A stretch of 64,000 nucleotides of DNA from Zantedeschia hybrid cultivar (Eukaryota > Streptophyta > Magnoliopsida > Alismatales > Araceae). The notes beneath the pieces are model-generated. The model saw only the letters and a list, made by a program, of their open reading frames with translations, was not told the origin of the DNA and did not search any database. Shown here piece after piece: positions 36,708 through 48,974 of this stretch. Both the position numbers and the translations under genes were made by a program. Position 1 is the stretch's first letter, and every line of letters begins with the position of its first letter. Location: assembly GCA_030544215.1 (NCBI GenBank), contig JARZZO010000001.1, positions 37,971,670 to 38,035,669 on the forward strand, in the 5' to 3' direction.

Positions 36708-37751
36708 CTACTGACCACTCGGCCCCTGACTTGCCTTATTCTTCTGGGGACAGTTCCTCGCGAGGTGTCCCCTCCTGCCACAGCCAAAACAGCTACCCGC
36801 GACGAATGGACACACCCGGTTGCCGTGACACCTACCACAACGGGGACAATAATCTGCCGCATCATGTCTCTTTCCCTGCTGCCTGCTAGCCTCAGTCTGC
36901 ATCTGTTGGGCCGAACCATCCTCATCTTCATCACGTGACGTCCCTTGGGACCCGAACTCAAAGGAACTCGAATCGCCTGACGAAAGGACCGTTGATTTGC
37001 TCTTGCCTTGCTGCTTCCCTCGTACCGATCGCTCCAACTCTTTTGCCATTTGCTGAAATTGAGTCTCCACCACTGCCGCGCATCAAACCGCTGATGCCAG
37101 ATCTCTACAACACTGAGGTGCCACCATTGTCCTTAGATCATATCGGAGTCCATTTACAAATCTCTCGGTTCTATATCTTTCCTGCTCAAATAAGTGTGGA
37201 ACGAATCCTCCAAGAGCCACAAACTTCGCATGATAATCTAGAACTGACATGTCATTCTGTACCAATTCCATAAATTCTCTTTCCTTGGCCTCCTGGATGA
37301 GCCTCGGAAAGTACTGTCTACTGAACTCTCTCACAAATACCTCCCAAGGGATCTCTCTCAAGGATCTATTTGTAAACATCCTTGTCTTGACGGTAACCCA
37401 CCACTCGTATGCATTATCCTTCAACAAATAGGTTGCCAACAAGGTCTTATCATTCTCAGCACATTCAAGAACGTCAAACGCCTTCTCCACTTCCTTAATC
37501 CAACGAGCTGCCTGGTCTGGGACTGGTCGACCTGTGAAAGAAGGGGTCTCCAACCTCAAAAACCGCTCTAATACCGTGAACTGGTCACCTCGGGAATTGG
37601 ATCCCTCGCTACCGTCTCCCTGCTGGTATCTACCCATAACTCCAATCATAGCCTCCACGAAACGATCCACATTATGCCCTTTTGCCCCCGAACTACCATC
37701 GTCTGATCTCGTACTACGAGCCAACGAAACTCTCTTCCTCGGCGCCATCAC
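36708..37751 (-). pseudogene. gag: Gypsy D gag with zinc knuckle, one stop
   Basis: One frame from MMAPRKRVS to PSGQ, interrupted by TGA at 37083-37085, probably from CGA. The gag core is typical of Ty3/gypsy (PVPDQAARWIKEVEKAF, DNAYEWWVTVKTR, WEVFVREFSRQYFP). The C-terminal part has a linker rich in Ser, Gln and Asp, then a Cys/His pair region YCPRCGRCHGNRVC and a knuckle CFGCGRRGHLARNC that fits CX2CX4HX4C. It follows the PBS at once, as expected. Apart from the one stop it is well preserved, in contrast to pol. Confidence 0.9.
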
Positions 37752-37890
37752 TACCTCACGAACGCAAAAAAATCAACAAAAACACGTCAAAACCTATCAC
37801 TCTACACCAGCAGCCATCGCCTGTACAGACTCGTACTTATTGTTGGACTACGATATCTAACCCAGTTTACCACTTACTCGACCAGACTGA

Positions 37891-37902
37891 GCTCTAATAC
37901 CA
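37891..37902 (-). other. Primer-binding site of gypsy D
   Basis: TGGTATTAGAGC on the minus strand, two bases after the 5' LTR, differs from the initiator tRNA-Met complement by one base. Confidence 0.88.
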
Positions 37903-37904
37903 AC

Positions 37905-40442
37905 TGTAACGACCCGCCATCCTATGACCGGAGACCCGGTCACTAAATGGATGTCGGCCCATTAACTGTAGGTTCATACCCGGATCTTATACACACATCT
38001 GGAGGAGTAAGCGTTAAACAAGATTAAATATAACATTCACACGGACTATAAGGGGTACAGTGCGCAGGAAGTAAAATAATAATGTCCGTACACAGTCCAA
38101 CAATAATTACATGTCCAACAAATTAATTAAGTACAGGCAGAAATAAGGTACAACAACGTCGGGGCATACCCCGGAAACTAAGATAGCTGCTGGTCCGCAC
38201 ACCAAGGAGAACGCCACGCGCCGTCACACGCCACAAGGACCACACCTGAAAATGCAGGGAGTGAGCCACACCCGAATTGGGCTCAGTAGGGATCATCCGA
38301 TCCCCTGCCTCCCTCACACACACCCACAAGTGCAGTAACAAAGGTACAGGTAATAAGACAAGTAAAGCTGCAGCACACTACTCCTAAAATCTCAATATGA
38401 ACCATATGCATTCGAAATGTAACATGCATATTTCTAAAATCATTCTATCAAGAAACCTACAACTCACGTCTCGGCAAAACACGCCAACCACTCCTCCGGA
38501 AGTGGGAAACACACCAACCACACAGCCGTAAGTAGGAAACACCGTCCACACAACCGAAAGTGGGAAACACCGACCCGCTGAGACCAAACAGTAACCCCTC
38601 GGATAGCACGCTGGTTACTCCGGCCCAACTGGCTCAGGTGGTTACTCCTTCCCTCAGCATGAGTGACTCACCGAATGTACCACTCCGACACCGGTACTAG
38701 CTGACCCCGGGGTTCACCAGGTGACCCTCTCTCACTAGGCGTCACCTCGCCCACGCCCCCACCGGCGCTGTGCTCACGCCCCCACCAACACAGGGTGATA
38801 AAGCGCTACAATGTCACTCCAGGTCCACAGTAACACAAAACCACCAAAACCCGGCACAGTACGATCCGGTCACGTGAAAAGCCCGCGATCGCACGGCACA
38901 CAACACAGTGACATCCGGTCCCGAAGAATCCGAGTACACTAAAGCATGCACTAACCGAATATCTAGCAGTATGAACACATTTTACTGGCATGAATTAGTG
39001 TTGTTCTGTCCTGAATCGCGTCGCCCAAGGCCGACGCCATTCAAGCTCCCTAAACTGGTTCATAAAACAGAGGCCTACGGAAATCTGGCCTAAAAGGCGT
39101 CGACACTAGCGGTCGCCTTTTGAAAGGCGTCGACATCCTCCGACGCCATTCAGCTAAGAAATCCAGGAATTTCAGGAAAACATTACTTAGGGGATTTCTG
39201 TCGTAAAAGGCGTCATGGTTACCCGACGCCATTCAAATCGCGTCGCCCACCCATGACGTCTTTTAGTCCCAGAATCTCGAGCTGACGGACCCTCAGTCGG
39301 GGTGATTTCCTGTCTAAATGGCGTCATGATGGCCCGACGTCCTTCTGAAAGGCGTCGTCCATCCATGACGTCATTTAGCGCCAGAAATCACTAACTCGTG
39401 AGACCTCGAATAGGGAGGTTTCTGCCCTAAAAGGCGTCGTACTGCCCTGACGTGCTTCTGAAAAGCGTCGACCAGGCACGACGCCGTTTAGCGCCAGAAA
39501 CTTGGTTCCCTGGTTCGAACCGAGGGTTTCTCCCTTAACCCCAAATACCCCGAAGAAGCCCCAAAATGGAAAGGGGGAGGAAGAGAAGTTGATCCACACA
39601 AACATGCTACAAAATCACATTCACGAACACGGCCATACCCACAAGAATACCCCCTAAACATGCTCAATCTAGCCCAAAATACATCATAATACACCTAAGA
39701 AAACACGAGCAACACATACGAGGTTCGTCTCCCTACCGGATACTTGAACTCCTCCTGGCTCCGTGTCGCCGAACCGCCGCACCGCAAACCGCCGCCGGTA
39801 CCCTCGAGGACGCCGCCACTCCACCGGGACGTCGGCCGCCGTCCGGAGAATGGAGCGCCGCGAAGGAAGTGTTGGTGGCAGAGGTGAGAGGTAGGGAGGC
39901 GTTGGAGTGGTGGAAGAGGAAGAAGAGGAAGGGAAAGGGGAAGAGTGGGATCGGAGGAGGCGGAGAGGGAGAGGAGAGAGAGAGATGGGTGAGAAATGAG
40001 GGAAAGAAAGGAGGGCTCGCGGGGTCAAACAAGAACTGCCTAAAATGCGTCGAGCGAGAAGGACGCCTATCAGAGGACAGGACGGGCCGTACTGACAGCT
40101 GTCTGAAACGCGTCGACCACCACGGACGCCGTTCAGCTGACATGTCAGACACCGTACACTGACATCGCAGGGTGGCAGTCTGAATCGCGTCATCCATCAT
40201 GGACGCCGTTCAGACGACGAGACAGGGGCCGTACTCTCGCGGCCCGAAACCCGCCCACGTGGCGTCCACGTGGCACAACAACAAAACGTCTAAATGGCGT
40301 CCACCTATCAAGACGCCGTTTAAAAGGCGTAGTGTAGTGTAGACGTCATTCAGAAGAAACTCTCCAGACCCCTCAAGGTCCGACTCAGGGGATCCGATCC
40401 GAAACCGACCAGAAAACTTAACCCGAAGCCTCAGTCCTTACA
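37905..40442 (-). repeat. 5' LTR of gypsy D
   Basis: The LTR is 2538 bp, the same length as the 3' copy, with only scattered substitutions visible by eye. It carries the same fourteen 12-10-12 modules between about 39011 and 40353. Confidence 0.93.
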
Positions 40443-41167
40443 GTATCTATGTACATAGATTGGGATAATCCAAGCATCCTTTTGGACCTATCTCTATAGA
40501 TCCTTATTCCCAGAATATAGGATGCTTCTCCCAAATCTTTCATGGATAAGTTTTTGGATAACCAAGCCTTTACTGATGACAACATTCCTACATCATTCCC
40601 AATGAGTAGAATGTCATCAACATAAAGTACCAAAAAGGTAACTGCGCTCCCACTAGCCTTTTTGTATACACAAGGTTCATCTTCATTCTTAATGAAGTCA
40701 TAAGATTTGATTTCTTCATCAAATCTTAAGTTCCAAGTTCGGGACTCCTGCTTTAATCCATAGATGGATCTTTGCAGCTTGCATACCTTGCTTGAATGCT
40801 CTTTGGAAGTGAATCCTTCAGGTTGTATCATATACACCTCTTCTTGAAGGTTCCCGTTAAGGAATGCTGTTTTCACATCCATTTGCCATATTTCATAATC
40901 ATAGAATGCAGCGATAGCAAGAAGTATTCTGATTGACTTAATCATAGCAACTGGAGAAAAGGTTTCGTCATAGTCAACACCTTGCCTTTGACGATATCCT
41001 TTTGCTACAAGCCTTGCCTTGTATGTGTCAATTTGTCCATCTGCCCCGATCTTTCTTTTAAAGATCCATTTACTGCCAATAGGTACCATACCTTCTGGCA
41101 GATCAACCAAGTTCCAAACTTGGTTGGCATACATAGACTGAATTTCAGAATCCATAGCTCTTGCCAT
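40443..41167 (-). pseudogene. pol: Copia C RT (proximal part)
   Basis: RT fingers and palm of copia C: MDSEIQSMYANQVWNL, KWIFKRKIGADGQID, GYRQRQGVDYDETF, MDVKTAFLNGNLQEEV, LVLYVDDILLIGND. It stops after SMYIDT where gypsy D is inserted; the remainder is at 31199-31987. A frameshift near 41160 separates it from the upstream integrase frame. Confidence 0.93.
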
Positions 41168-43566
41168 TTTTCTGATTCTTGACTATTTATGGCTTCTAGG
41201 TAGGTTTGAGGATCATCATCCTCATTTAAGTGCACTTTTGGTTTGCCTTCATCGATATGTCCAACATATCTTTCAGGCTGCTTAGGCACTCTACCTGATC
41301 TGCGAACCTTTTGTGTATCATCTTGAACAAGTTCTTGAGTCAATGGTTCAGTAGATGAACCAGTGTTGATTTGTGAGTCTAGAATTTCTTCCAGTTCTAT
41401 CTTGCTCCCACTGTCTTCTTTTGAAAGATATTCTTTCTCTAAGAAGACAGCTCTTTTTGCGACAAACACCCTTTGATCGCTGGGCTGATAGAAGTAATAT
41501 CCAAAACTCTCTTTTGGATATCCCACAAATCTACATTTCTCTGTCCTGTAATCCAGTTTGTCTAGATCATGTCTTTTGACATGTGCAGGACAACCCCAGA
41601 CTCTAACATGCTTAAAGTCTGGTTTCTTTCCTTTCCATATCTCATATGGAGTGGAAGGTACTGATTTACTCGGAACTTTGTTCAACAGATATGCAGCAGT
41701 TAACAGTGCATATCCCCATAAAGAGATTGGAAGTTTGGCATAACTCATCATGGATCGTACCATATCTAATAGAGTACGATTTCTCCTTTCCGATACACCA
41801 TTTAACTGAGGTGTATAGGGAGGAGTCCACTGAGACAAAATACCATTATCCTTAAGATATTCTGTGAATTCTGTACTTAAGTACTCACTCCCTCGATCTG
41901 ATCGAAGAGTTTTAATACTCTTTCCAGTCTGGTTCTCAACTTCGTTTTTAAACTCTTTAAATTTCTCAAAGACTTCTGACTTATATTTCATTAAATATAT
42001 GTAGCCATATCTTGAGAAATCATATGTAAATGAAACAAAGTATGAGTAACCACCCATAGTATGAGTGGACATTGGACCACATACATCACTATGTATTAGT
42101 TCCAATAAGTCCTTAGCTCTTTCTCCATGTCCTGAGAATGGAGCTTTGGTCATCTTTCCCATGAGACAGGCTTCACAGGTTGCAAATGATTCATAATCAA
42201 ATGGATCAAGATATCCATTCTTTTGCAACCTTATGATCCTGTTCTCATTTATATGACCTAGCCTACAATGCCATAGGTACGATTTATTCACATCCTTATC
42301 TAAGCGTTCAAGAGAATTATTTACCAGAAAAACATCATATGAAATATCAAGTAAATATAATCCATTCAATAAATATCCGGAAGCAAACAATTTGTCTCCT
42401 TGATAAATTGAACAACCTTTATTCTCTAGCTTCATAGAATATCCTTGTCTATCTAAAAATAAAATAGATATGATATTCCTAATAATGGTTGGAACATAAT
42501 AACAATCTATCAGTTCCAAAGAGTCTCCTGACGGTATCAGAAGTCTTGCTGTCCCCACAGCTAACGCAGCAACTTTTGCTCCATTCCCGAGCCTCAGATC
42601 CACGTCTCCGCGGTTCAATCTTCTTTTACTTGTTAACACCTGCAAGTTATTGCAGATATGAGAAACACATCCAGTATCTAATACCCAGGATGTTGATTCT
42701 CTATAAGACAAGTTAAGATCGATCATGAGAATACCTGAAGCTTCACCAAGCTTCTCCTTTGCTTTTTCTGCAAGATAAATCTTGCAGTTTCTCTTCCAAT
42801 GACCTTCTTTATGGCAGTGGAAACACTGACCTTTATCATTGACTTTAGCTTTGTCCTTTTGTGCCGCCGGTTTGCTTTTTACTAGCTTCTTAGGCTTACC
42901 TTTCTTAAAGGTTTGTCCAGCTTTTCTTTTCTTGTTGGTCTTACCAACAAGCATTACATTTGGCTTATCTTTCTGGATAGTGCATTCTGCTGTCTTCAAC
43001 ATGTTGAGCAACTCAGCTAGTGAAACTTCAATTTTGTTCATATTGAAGTTGATAATGAATTGTGAAAATGAATCTGGAAGGGACTGTAGGATTAAGTCAA
43101 TGCTCAGGTCATTGTTCATAACAAAGTCCAGCACAGCAAGCCTCTCAATCCACTCTATCATCTTGAGCACATGAGTTTGCACAGATGTGCCCTCGCTCAT
43201 TCTGGTCATGAACAATTTCTTAGATATCTCATATCTTTCTGTTCTGGATTGTTCACCAAGCAACTCTTGTAGGTGATTCAGAATGGTCTTAGGTTCCATG
43301 TTATCATGCTGTCGTTACAGTTCATTATTCATTGAACCGAGCATATAACACTGGACCTTGCCAGAGTCCTCCTTCCAACTTTCATACATCATTAATTCAT
43401 CTTCGTTAGCATTATCACCTGGTTGCACTAGATCTGGTTGATCCAGGACATAGGCTAGTTTTTCGCACCTGAGGACAATTTTCAGGTTGCGTAACCAGTC
43501 AATGTAATTTGGTCCCGTGAGTTTGTTTGCATCGAGTATGCAACGGAGGGGGTTAGGTGACGACAT
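41005..43566 (-). pseudogene. gag-pol: Copia C gag, protease and integrase
   Basis: One frame from MSSPNPLRCILDAN (43566) with a single TAA at 43315-43317; the duplicate copy at 46204-46634 has CAA there. The gag core (UBN2-like region, NPLRCILDANKLTGPNYIDW, VLDFVMNNDLSIDLI) is complete, unlike in A and B. The zinc knuckle CFHCHKEGHWKRNC has all four ligands. Protease VLDTGCVSHIC, GAG-pre-integrase WHCRLGHINENR, CEACLMGKM, integrase HSDVCGPM, RSDRGSEY and NGVSERRN follow. The frame is lost near 41160 at the start of RT. The integrase C-terminus contains KCRFVGYPKESFGYYF. Confidence 0.93.
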
Positions 43567-43748
43567 AGCGACCTACATGGAAATATATAAAATGAGCAGA
43601 TAGTTCTTAAAATCAGATTTAGGACTTTTAATCTACATTTATGCTCCCACTATTTTTCGGCGATCTGTATTACCCTCTAAGATACAGAACGGGAGATTCC
43701 GGTGATCTCCTAGTGGGGATCAGAATCTTTCGGGCAACATGCATGTGA

Positions 43749-44046
43749 CCTTGTGGTAGCACAACAAATCACATCAAGTCCCTTAGGCAGTCAACTCTTG
43801 ACAATTGCAACGATTGCAATATCCGATCGATTTAACCCATGAATCAGAATGACCTTGTGGTAGCACAACAAATCAATTTGATTCAGTTAAGTTTATCCAT
43901 CATTACTTAGATGACATGAATTCATAGTGCAATCCTTGTGGTAGCACAACAAAACTACAATATTTGTCCATTCATCTTAATGACATCACATGTCGTAGAC
44001 CTAGTTTAATTTCTAAATCAAACAGACCTTGTGGTAGCACAACAAA
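43749..44046 (-). repeat. Four copies of the leader motif in copia C
   Basis: Copies at 43749-43768, 43853-43872, 43934-43953 and 44027-44046 read CCTTGTGGTAGCACAACAAA on the plus strand. They lack two bases in the loop relative to A and B (GGTAG instead of GGATAG), but the TTGTG and CACAA arms are kept. Confidence 0.9.
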
Positions 44047-45184
44047 TCCGTTTGAGATAAGAATTATCCTAAGATCTATAATGATGGTGGGTTACGTGGA
44101 TTATTCTTAATATCTCACGTTTACAACTTAAGTTTTAAAAGAGGGTTTTGATTTTGATTTGTAAAAATCGTGCTATCAATAGTATTTCAATTTGAAGTAT
44201 CAATATACTTAATAGAAATATATATAAATGATAGCATGGTCTGCAAACATCACATATATACAGAAAAATTAAATGGGGATGATCATGGACTGCTTAAACT
44301 ACTATGGAATAATCGGAGCCAAACGATGATCCATAATAGGATCCTAATGTGAAAACAGCAACACTGGTTCCATTTGATGCGAGTCCTCCCTCCAGAGGTG
44401 TCTTCAGAAGATCCCGTCCTCTAAACTCAATCCGATACATTTAAATACAAAATTCAGGACTCGCAGGTCCACAAATGTACATTTAAACACTTAGAAACCT
44501 TGATCTTATCAAGGGGAGTACAATCTTATAGGAAGGTAGAAAGTACACTTGGATTAAGAGAGAGGAGGACACGCAGGTCCTATTTAAAATACCAAATGAA
44601 ATAAGCATCGCATTCATTCACATCATTCATCACATGAAAATTATAAGTCCATGATCATCCCACCATAAAACACATCACAATCATCACATAATTGCTGTTT
44701 GGTATTAAATTTTATAAATATAAAATTATAATACCAATTAGTTTTCGAAATAACATTTATTTCAACATTATCAATAATATTCAAAACATTATTGACAAAT
44801 AAACTAACTAAACTAGTCAGTTAATCTAAATACAAATTCAAACAATTTGAACAGCTAAGTGTAATCAAGTTATGCATGAAATTAGTTTAAAACAGTTTTA
44901 AACTAATTAAATTAACAGGGAATTAATTATGTAAAACAATTTTAAATAATTAACTTACACCCATTAATTATAAAGACCTTTAATAGACTAACAGTTATTA
45001 AACACTTTAATAAACTGTTAATAATCATAAAAATTAATTAATAACACTTATTAATTATTCTTATAATTATTCTGTTTTAAAACAATTTTAAAACAGGCTA
45101 AAACGGGCTAAAATTGGGTTTAAAGGGGGTTAAACAGGTATTTAAAAACAATTTTTAATAACCAGAAAATGGGCCCAGCCCATT

Positions 45185-45340
45185 AGGGCCCAAAGGGCCG
45201 GACCCAGGGCCCTGGCTCGGCCAGGGTCGAACCCTGGCTCAGCCAAGGTCGAGCCCTGGCTCGGCCAGGGGCCCTGGCTCGGCCAGGGTCGCACCCTGGC
45301 TCGGCTAGGGCCGCACCCTGGCTCGGCCAGGGCGCCGCCC
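45185..45340. repeat. GC-rich palindromic tandem block in C leader
   Basis: About six units built on CCCTGGCTCGGCCAGGG (7-bp arms, 3-nt spacer TCG) separated by short stretches such as TCGAA or TCGCA. The corresponding block in the duplicated leader (48265-48325) has only about two units. Confidence 0.75.
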
Positions 45341-45913
45341 GGCCCCCGCCCGGTCCGACCGGGTCGGGACCGAGAGGTTGGGCGCTTCTATGAAGGGTTC
45401 GACCGGCTCCTTTCTCTTCTAAACCTGAAACCCTAGAAACAGTAGCCGGCGGCGGTTCAGGCGATGGCGGCGACGCCCCCACCTCCGGCGGTCAGCCCGG
45501 CACCTGTGGGGCAGCCGGCGGTGGCCAAATGCTCCTCGAATCTAGCCCTAAACTCCCTTGAAAATCTGATTTTCCAGTTTTAAAAATCCGTGTTCGGGCT
45601 CGATTTTTAGCATCTCCAAGGGCACTCCGGTGCCGATCTCCATGCCTAATGAGAAGTGGTGACTATCACCAAGAGATCTAGGGATTCTTCCGGCCATCCC
45701 AACGCTTGGGATGCACACATGACTAACTCCGAAAAACCCAAATAAAAATCCGAAAAATACAGAAAAATAATCAAATCGATCGTGATCATCATATGAACAC
45801 TAATCTGTCATTTTTAATCGGATTATACTGAAGAACACGTACAATACGGGTTCTTCACGCATAACGAGAAAACACACAAAACGGTGCCGTTTTACAACCG
45901 AACCAGCAAACCT

Positions 45914-45926
45914 GGCTCTGATACCA
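45914..45926 (-). other. Primer-binding site of copia C (inner copy)
   Basis: TGGTATCAGAGCC on the minus strand, one base from the truncated LTR. Confidence 0.92.
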
Positions 45927-45927
45927 C

Positions 45928-46202
45928 TGTAAGGAATCGCCATGAACGCAGCGGAAATAAAAATGATTCCATTGTATCGGTTGCTGGGGTCGTAAAACGG
46001 ACATTAAAATCTAAGCGGGAAGAACAGTTCTTCACCTTTGCGGGCTTTCGAATCTCCCGTGGATGATGCCGACTCGGTAATCGCGCACGCGCACGATCTC
46101 TAGAGGTATCCACACGAGTTCCTACAGCATACGCGATTTCCTCCTCGACTTGAGTGCTCCGACCAGATCTCAGATCCACCATGCGCGGAGAGAGACAGAT
46201 CC
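45928..46202 (-). repeat. Truncated LTR of copia C (U5 side only)
   Basis: Some 275 bp of the C LTR next to the inner PBS. It starts at TGTAAGGAATCGCC on the plus strand and breaks off at CAGATCCA, equivalent to about 29874 in the 3' LTR, where it is joined to gag sequence. Confidence 0.9.
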
Positions 46203-46634
46203 AATCCACTCTATCATCTTGAGTACATGAGTTTGCACAGATGTGCCCTCGCTCATTCTGGTCCTGAACAATTTCTTAGATATCTCATACCTTTCTGTTC
46301 TGGATTGTTCACCAAACAACTCTTGTAGGTGATTCAGAATGGTCTTAGGTTCCATGTTATCATGCTGTCGTTGTAGTTCATTATTCATTGAACCGAGCAT
46401 ATAACACTGGACCTTGACAGAGTCCTCCTTCCAATTTTCAAACATCATTAATTCATCTTCGTTAGCATTATCACCGGGTTGCACTGGATCTGGTTGATCC
46501 AGGACATAGGCTAGCTTTTCGCACCTGAGGACAATCTTCAGGTTGCGTAACCAGTCAATGTAATTTGGTCCCGTGAGTTTATTTGCAACAAGTATGCAAC
46601 GGAGGGGGTTAGGTGACGACATAGCGACCTGCAT
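46203..46634 (-). pseudogene. gag: Copia C gag N-terminal part (duplicate)
   Basis: A second copy of the gag start, from MSSPNPLRCILVAN near 46622 to VLKMIEWI. It reads CAA where the main copy has a stop. It is then fused in frame to a few LTR-derived residues and ends. The break joins gag near ATCCACTC to LTR near CAGATCCA, with about 2-4 bp in common. Confidence 0.9.
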
Positions 46635-48960
46635 GGAAATATATAAAATGAGCAGATAGTTCTTAAAATCTAATTTAGGACTTTTAATCTAGATTTATGC
46701 TCCCACTATTTTTCGGCGATCTGTATGACCCTCTAAGATACAGAACGGGAGATTCCGGTGATCTCCTAGTGGGGATCAGAATCCTTCGGGCAACATGCAT
46801 GTGACCTTGTGGTAGCACAACAAATCACATCAAGTCCCTTAGGAAGTCAACTCTTGACAGTTGCAACGTTTTGCAATATCCGATCGATTTAACTCCTGAA
46901 TCAGAATGATCTTGTGGTAGCACAACAAATCAATTTGATTCAGTTAAGTTTATCCATCATTACGTAGATGACATGAATTCATAGTGCAATCCTTGTGGTA
47001 GCACAACAAAACTACACTATTTGTCCATTCATCTTAATGACATCACATGTCGTAGACCTAGTTTAATTTCTAAATCAAACAGACCTTGTGGTAGCATAAC
47101 AAATCCGTTTGAGATAAGAATTATCCTAAGATCTATAATGATGGTGGGTTACGTGGATTATTCTTAATATCTCACGTTTACAACTTAAGTTTTAAAAGAG
47201 GGTTTTGATTTTGATTTATAAAAAATCGTGCTATCAATAGTATTTCAATTTGAAGTATCAATATACTTAATAGAAATATATATATGATAGCATAGTCCGC
47301 AAACATCACATATATGCAGAAAAATTAAATGGGGATGATCATGGACTGCTTAAACTACTATGGAATCATCGGAGCCAAACGATGATTCATAATAGGATCC
47401 TAATGTGAAAACAGCAACACTGGTTCCATTTGATGCGAGTCCTCCCTCCAGAGGTGTCTTCAGAAGATCCCGTCCTCTTAGCTTAATCCGATACATTTAA
47501 ATATGAAATTCAGGACTCGCAGGTCCACAAATGTACATTTAAACAATTAGAAACCTTGATCTTATCAAGGGGAGTACAATCTTATAGGAAGGTAGAAAGT
47601 ACACTTGGATTAAGAGAGAGGAGGATACGCAGGTCCTATTTAAAATACTAAATGAAATAAGCATCGCATCCATTCACATCATTCATCACATGAAAATTTT
47701 AAGTCCATGATCATCCCACCATAAAACACACCACATGCATCACAATCATCACATAATTGTTGTTTGGTATTAAATTTTATAAATATAAAATTATAATACC
47801 AAATAGTTTTCGAAATAACATTTATTTTAGCATAATCAATAATATTCAAAACATTATTGACAAATAAACTAACTAGACTATTCAGTTAATCTAAATAATG
47901 ATTCAAACAATTTGAACGGCAAAGTGTAATCAAGTTATGCACGAAATTAGTTTAAAACAATTTTAAACTAATTAATTTAACAGGGAAATTAATTATCTAA
48001 AACAATTTTAAATAATTAACTAACACCCATTAATTATAAAGCCCTTTAATTGACTAACAGTTATTAAACACTTTAACAAACTGTTAATACTCATAAAAAA
48101 TTAATTAATAACATTTATTAATTATTCTTATAATTATTCTGTTTTAAAACAATTTTAAAACAGACTAAAACGGGGTAAAATTGAGTTTATAAGGGGCTAA
48201 ACAGTAATTAAAAACAATTTTTAATAAAATAGAAAATGGGCCCAGCCCATTAGGGCCCAATTGGCCCGGGCTCAGGGCCCTGGCTCGGCCAGGTTCGAGC
48301 CCTGGCTTGGCCAGGGCGCCGCCCGGCCCTGCCCGGTCCGACCGGGTCGGGACCGGGCGGTTCAGCCCCGTAACTGTGATTCGACCGGCCCCCTTATCTC
48401 TTTAACCTGCTAACCCTAAAACCAGCAGGCCGGCGATGGCAGCGCCGCCAGGCGCCGGCGACGGCGCCGTCAGGCACCGCCGGCGACGCCCCCACCTCCG
48501 GCGGTCAGCCCGGCACCGGTGGGGCAGCCGGCGGTGGCCAAATGCTCCTCGAATCGAGCCCTAAACTCCCTTAAAATCTGATTTTGCAGGGTTAAACAAC
48601 CGAGTTTGGGCTTAATTTTTAGCACCTCCAAGGGCACTCCGGTGCCGATCTCCATGCCTAATGAGAAGTGGTGACTATCACCAAGAGATCTAGGGATTCT
48701 ACCGGCCATCCCAACGCTTGGGATGCACATACGAAGCCGCCGAAGTACCCCGGTTCATCATCACATGACGAACTCCGAAAAACCTAAATAAAAATCCAAA
48801 AAATACAGAAAAATAATCAAATTGATCGTGATCATCATATGAACACTAATCTGTCATTTTTAATCAGATTAAACACAAGAACACGTACAATACGGGTTCT
48901 TCACGCATAACGAGAAAAACACGCATAACGGTGCCGTTTTACAACCGAACCAGCCAAGCT
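46635..48960 (-). other. Copia C leader (outer copy)
   Basis: A second non-coding leader, aligned with 43567-45913 and similar in length. It has the four leader motifs, AT-rich DNA and a shortened GC-rich palindrome block. No gene is visible. Confidence 0.72.
46805..47103 (-). repeat. Four copies of the leader motif (outer C leader)
   Basis: Copies at 46805-46824, 46910-46929, 46991-47010 and 47084-47103; the second and fourth each have one changed base. Spacing is nearly the same as at 43749-44046. Confidence 0.9.
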
Positions 48961-48973
48961 GGCTCTGATACCA
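48961..48973 (-). other. Primer-binding site of copia C (outer copy)
   Basis: TGGTATCAGAGCC on the minus strand, one base from the complete 5' LTR. Confidence 0.92.
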
Positions 48974-48974
48974 C

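Larger units (their letters stand above)
31988..40442 (-). mobile_element. Gypsy element D, internally deleted
   Basis: An 8455-bp Ty3/gypsy element on the minus strand: 5' LTR 37905-40442, PBS, gag, remnants of pol, polypurine tract, 3' LTR 31988-34525. TSD GTATC is at 31983-31987 and 40443-40447, and the interrupted copia RT reads across the site. The internal part is only 3.4 kb; protease and most of RT are absent, so the element would depend on proteins made elsewhere. The two LTRs have equal length and appear nearly identical, so this is one of the youngest insertions here. Gag and RT remnants suggest a chromovirus-type element, but I did not find a chromodomain. Confidence 0.93.
43567..45913 (-). 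other. Copia C leader (inner copy)
   Basis: About 2.35 kb of non-coding leader between PBS and gag: a GC-rich repeat block (45185-45340), AT-rich DNA (44690-45110), then four copies of the leader motif (43749-44046). No gene is visible. Confidence 0.7.

Noticed and set aside
45914..45926. tRNA-Met gene fragments at the TGGTATCAGAGCC sites.
   Set aside because: They are only about 13 nt, sit one base from LTRs, and are primer-binding sites.
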